Of a stretch of DNA of 5,993 nt, positions 5,503 to 5,993 are shown one piece after another (position 1 is the stretch's first letter; each line of letters begins with the position of its first letter). Source of the stretch: CAZVEV01 sp964625865 (GTDB lineage Bacteria > Planctomycetota > Phycisphaerae > SM23-33); NCBI GenBank assembly GCA_964625865.1, contig CAZVEV010000336.1:1-5993 (forward strand). The letters are read 5' to 3'. The notes below the pieces were generated by a model, which ran no database searches, was not told the origin of the DNA, and saw only the letters and a list, made by a program, of their open reading frames with translations. The position numbers and the translations under genes were made by a program.

Positions 5503-5516
5503 GTTGACCGGTCAAC
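5503..5516. promoter_or_regulatory. Perfect 14-bp palindrome upstream of leuB (possible operator)
   Basis: GTTGACCGGTCAAC is a perfect palindrome, two bases beyond the REP pair and 39 bases ahead of the leuB -35 box. It could be an activator or repressor site, or flanking debris of the repeat. The nine bases TTGACCGGT also occur at 4994-5002 over the STAS gene -35. No specific regulator can be named. Confidence 0.3.
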
Positions 5517-5555
5517 CCGTTGCCTCCCACCAATCGACGATTTGACCCCGCCCCC

Positions 5556-5584
5556 TTGTCAAAGCGTCGCCGGGGGCGTATTAT
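5556..5584 (+). promoter_or_regulatory. Sigma-70-like promoter of leuB
   Basis: TTGTCA (5556-5561) and TATTAT (5579-5584) each match five of six consensus positions and are separated by the ideal 17 bases. Transcription would start near 5591, giving a leader of about 77 bases. This is the best promoter in the window by sequence. Confidence 0.65.
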
Positions 5585-5620
5585 GTCTCGCTTTCGCGAA
5601 TGGAAAAGAATGACTAGACA

Positions 5621-5638
5621 CCCCTCCGGCGGGAGGGG
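5621..5638 (+). promoter_or_regulatory. Hairpin in the leuB leader
   Basis: CCCCTCC (5621-5627) pairs perfectly with GGAGGGG (5632-5638) around the loop GGCG, inside the predicted leuB leader and 29 bases before its start codon. No run of T follows, so it is not a classical terminator. Upstream is only a five-codon frame (ATG at 5600, MEKND) without leucine codons, so leucine attenuation is not supported. It may affect mRNA stability or translation. Confidence 0.35.
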
Positions 5639-5667
5639 CAAGCGATCTGACGGAAAGGGCATCGACG

Positions 5668-5993
5668 ATGCGTATTGCGGTTATTGGCGGCGACGGCACG
5701 GGTCCGGAAGTGGCAGCAGAGGGGCTCAAGGTCCTCCAGGCAGTGGCACAGAAGGTCGGCTTCGAGTATGAGACGACGGATTTCAACGTCAGCGGCGACC
5801 GGTATCTGGCCGCGGGCGGCGACCCGAATCAGCCGTCCATCGAGGTCATCAGCGAGGCCGAGATCGAGGAACTGGCGACGTTTGACGCGATCTACCTCGG
5901 CGCGGTGGGCCATCCCGACGTGGCGCCCGGCATCCTGGAAAAGGGCCTGCTGCTGCGGCTTCGGTTCACGCTGGACCAGTACATCAACCTGCG
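5668..5993 (+). CDS. leuB: 3-isopropylmalate dehydrogenase, N-terminal part (cut by window edge)
   Basis: Only the first 108 codons are visible; the family is usually about 340-370 residues. The start MRIAVIGGDGTGPEV carries the GDGxGPEV signature of the isocitrate/isopropylmalate dehydrogenase family (8-15). IYLGAVGHPD (75-84) is the conserved beta-strand and GAVG turn, and LLLRLRFTLDQYINL (94-108) carries the arginines of the substrate-binding segment, resembling short actinobacterial-type LeuB. The expected reaction is NAD-dependent oxidative decarboxylation of 3-isopropylmalate in cytosolic leucine biosynthesis. Related tartrate or isocitrate dehydrogenases cannot be fully excluded from the N-terminus alone. 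The ATG at 5668 follows AAAGGG (5654-5659), and a strong promoter lies upstream. Whether other leu genes follow is not visible. Confidence 0.82.
   Translation, partial: MRIAVIGGDGTGPEVAAEGLKVLQAVAQKVGFEYETTDFNVSGDRYLAAGGDPNQPSIEVISEAEIEELATFDAIYLGAVGHPDVAPGILEKGLLLRLRFTLDQYINL

Noticed and set aside
5583..5617. Leucine-type leader peptide before leuB
   Set aside because: The frames available (ATG at 5583 and 5600) contain no run of leucine codons, and the hairpin at 5621-5638 lacks a T-run.

Overview
The window is GC-rich bacterial chromosome with five protein genes, four complete and one cut by the right edge. The gene repertoire suggests a planctomycete, possibly Phycisphaerae-like: a large membrane protein joining a von Willebrand A domain to a glutamine-amidotransferase-like domain, a long RNase HII-like protein, a solo STAS protein and a short-type LeuB. 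This placement rests on family resemblance only, because there is no rRNA or marker gene. The genes look like a loose set of single transcription units rather than one operon.

Layout. Bases 1-110 are a G-rich tract plus a solo copy of a short palindromic repeat. Bases 111-2735 (minus) encode the VWA/amidotransferase-like membrane protein. A 167-bp divergent spacer follows, then a SprT-like zinc protein (2903-3505, plus). Bases 3506-3981 contain no credible gene. They hold two near-identical 142/143-bp inverted-repeat-bounded units and an inverted pair of REP-like palindromes. Next come the RNase HII-like gene (3982-4944, plus), a STAS-domain gene (5062-5406, plus), a second REP-like inverted pair, and the first 108 codons of leuB (5668 to the edge, plus).

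Functional links are weak. No shared pathway joins the cell-envelope VWA protein, the SprT-like protein, the RNase H fold, the STAS regulator and leucine biosynthesis. The STAS gene and leuB each have a good sigma-70-like promoter of their own, and the RNase HII-like gene has a consensus -10. This supports separate transcription.

The most unusual content is the repeat layer. REP-like palindromes beginning with GTAG occur in three intergenic stretches, twice as head-to-head pairs. A different MITE-like unit is present twice, and its first copy supplies the stop codon of the SprT-like gene. In several of these elements the inverted symmetry runs beyond the shared repeat into sequence specific to that site. 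The hairpins at the two ends of the MITE-like unit differ by a compensatory base-pair swap. I see no defence, CRISPR, phage or biosynthetic cluster.
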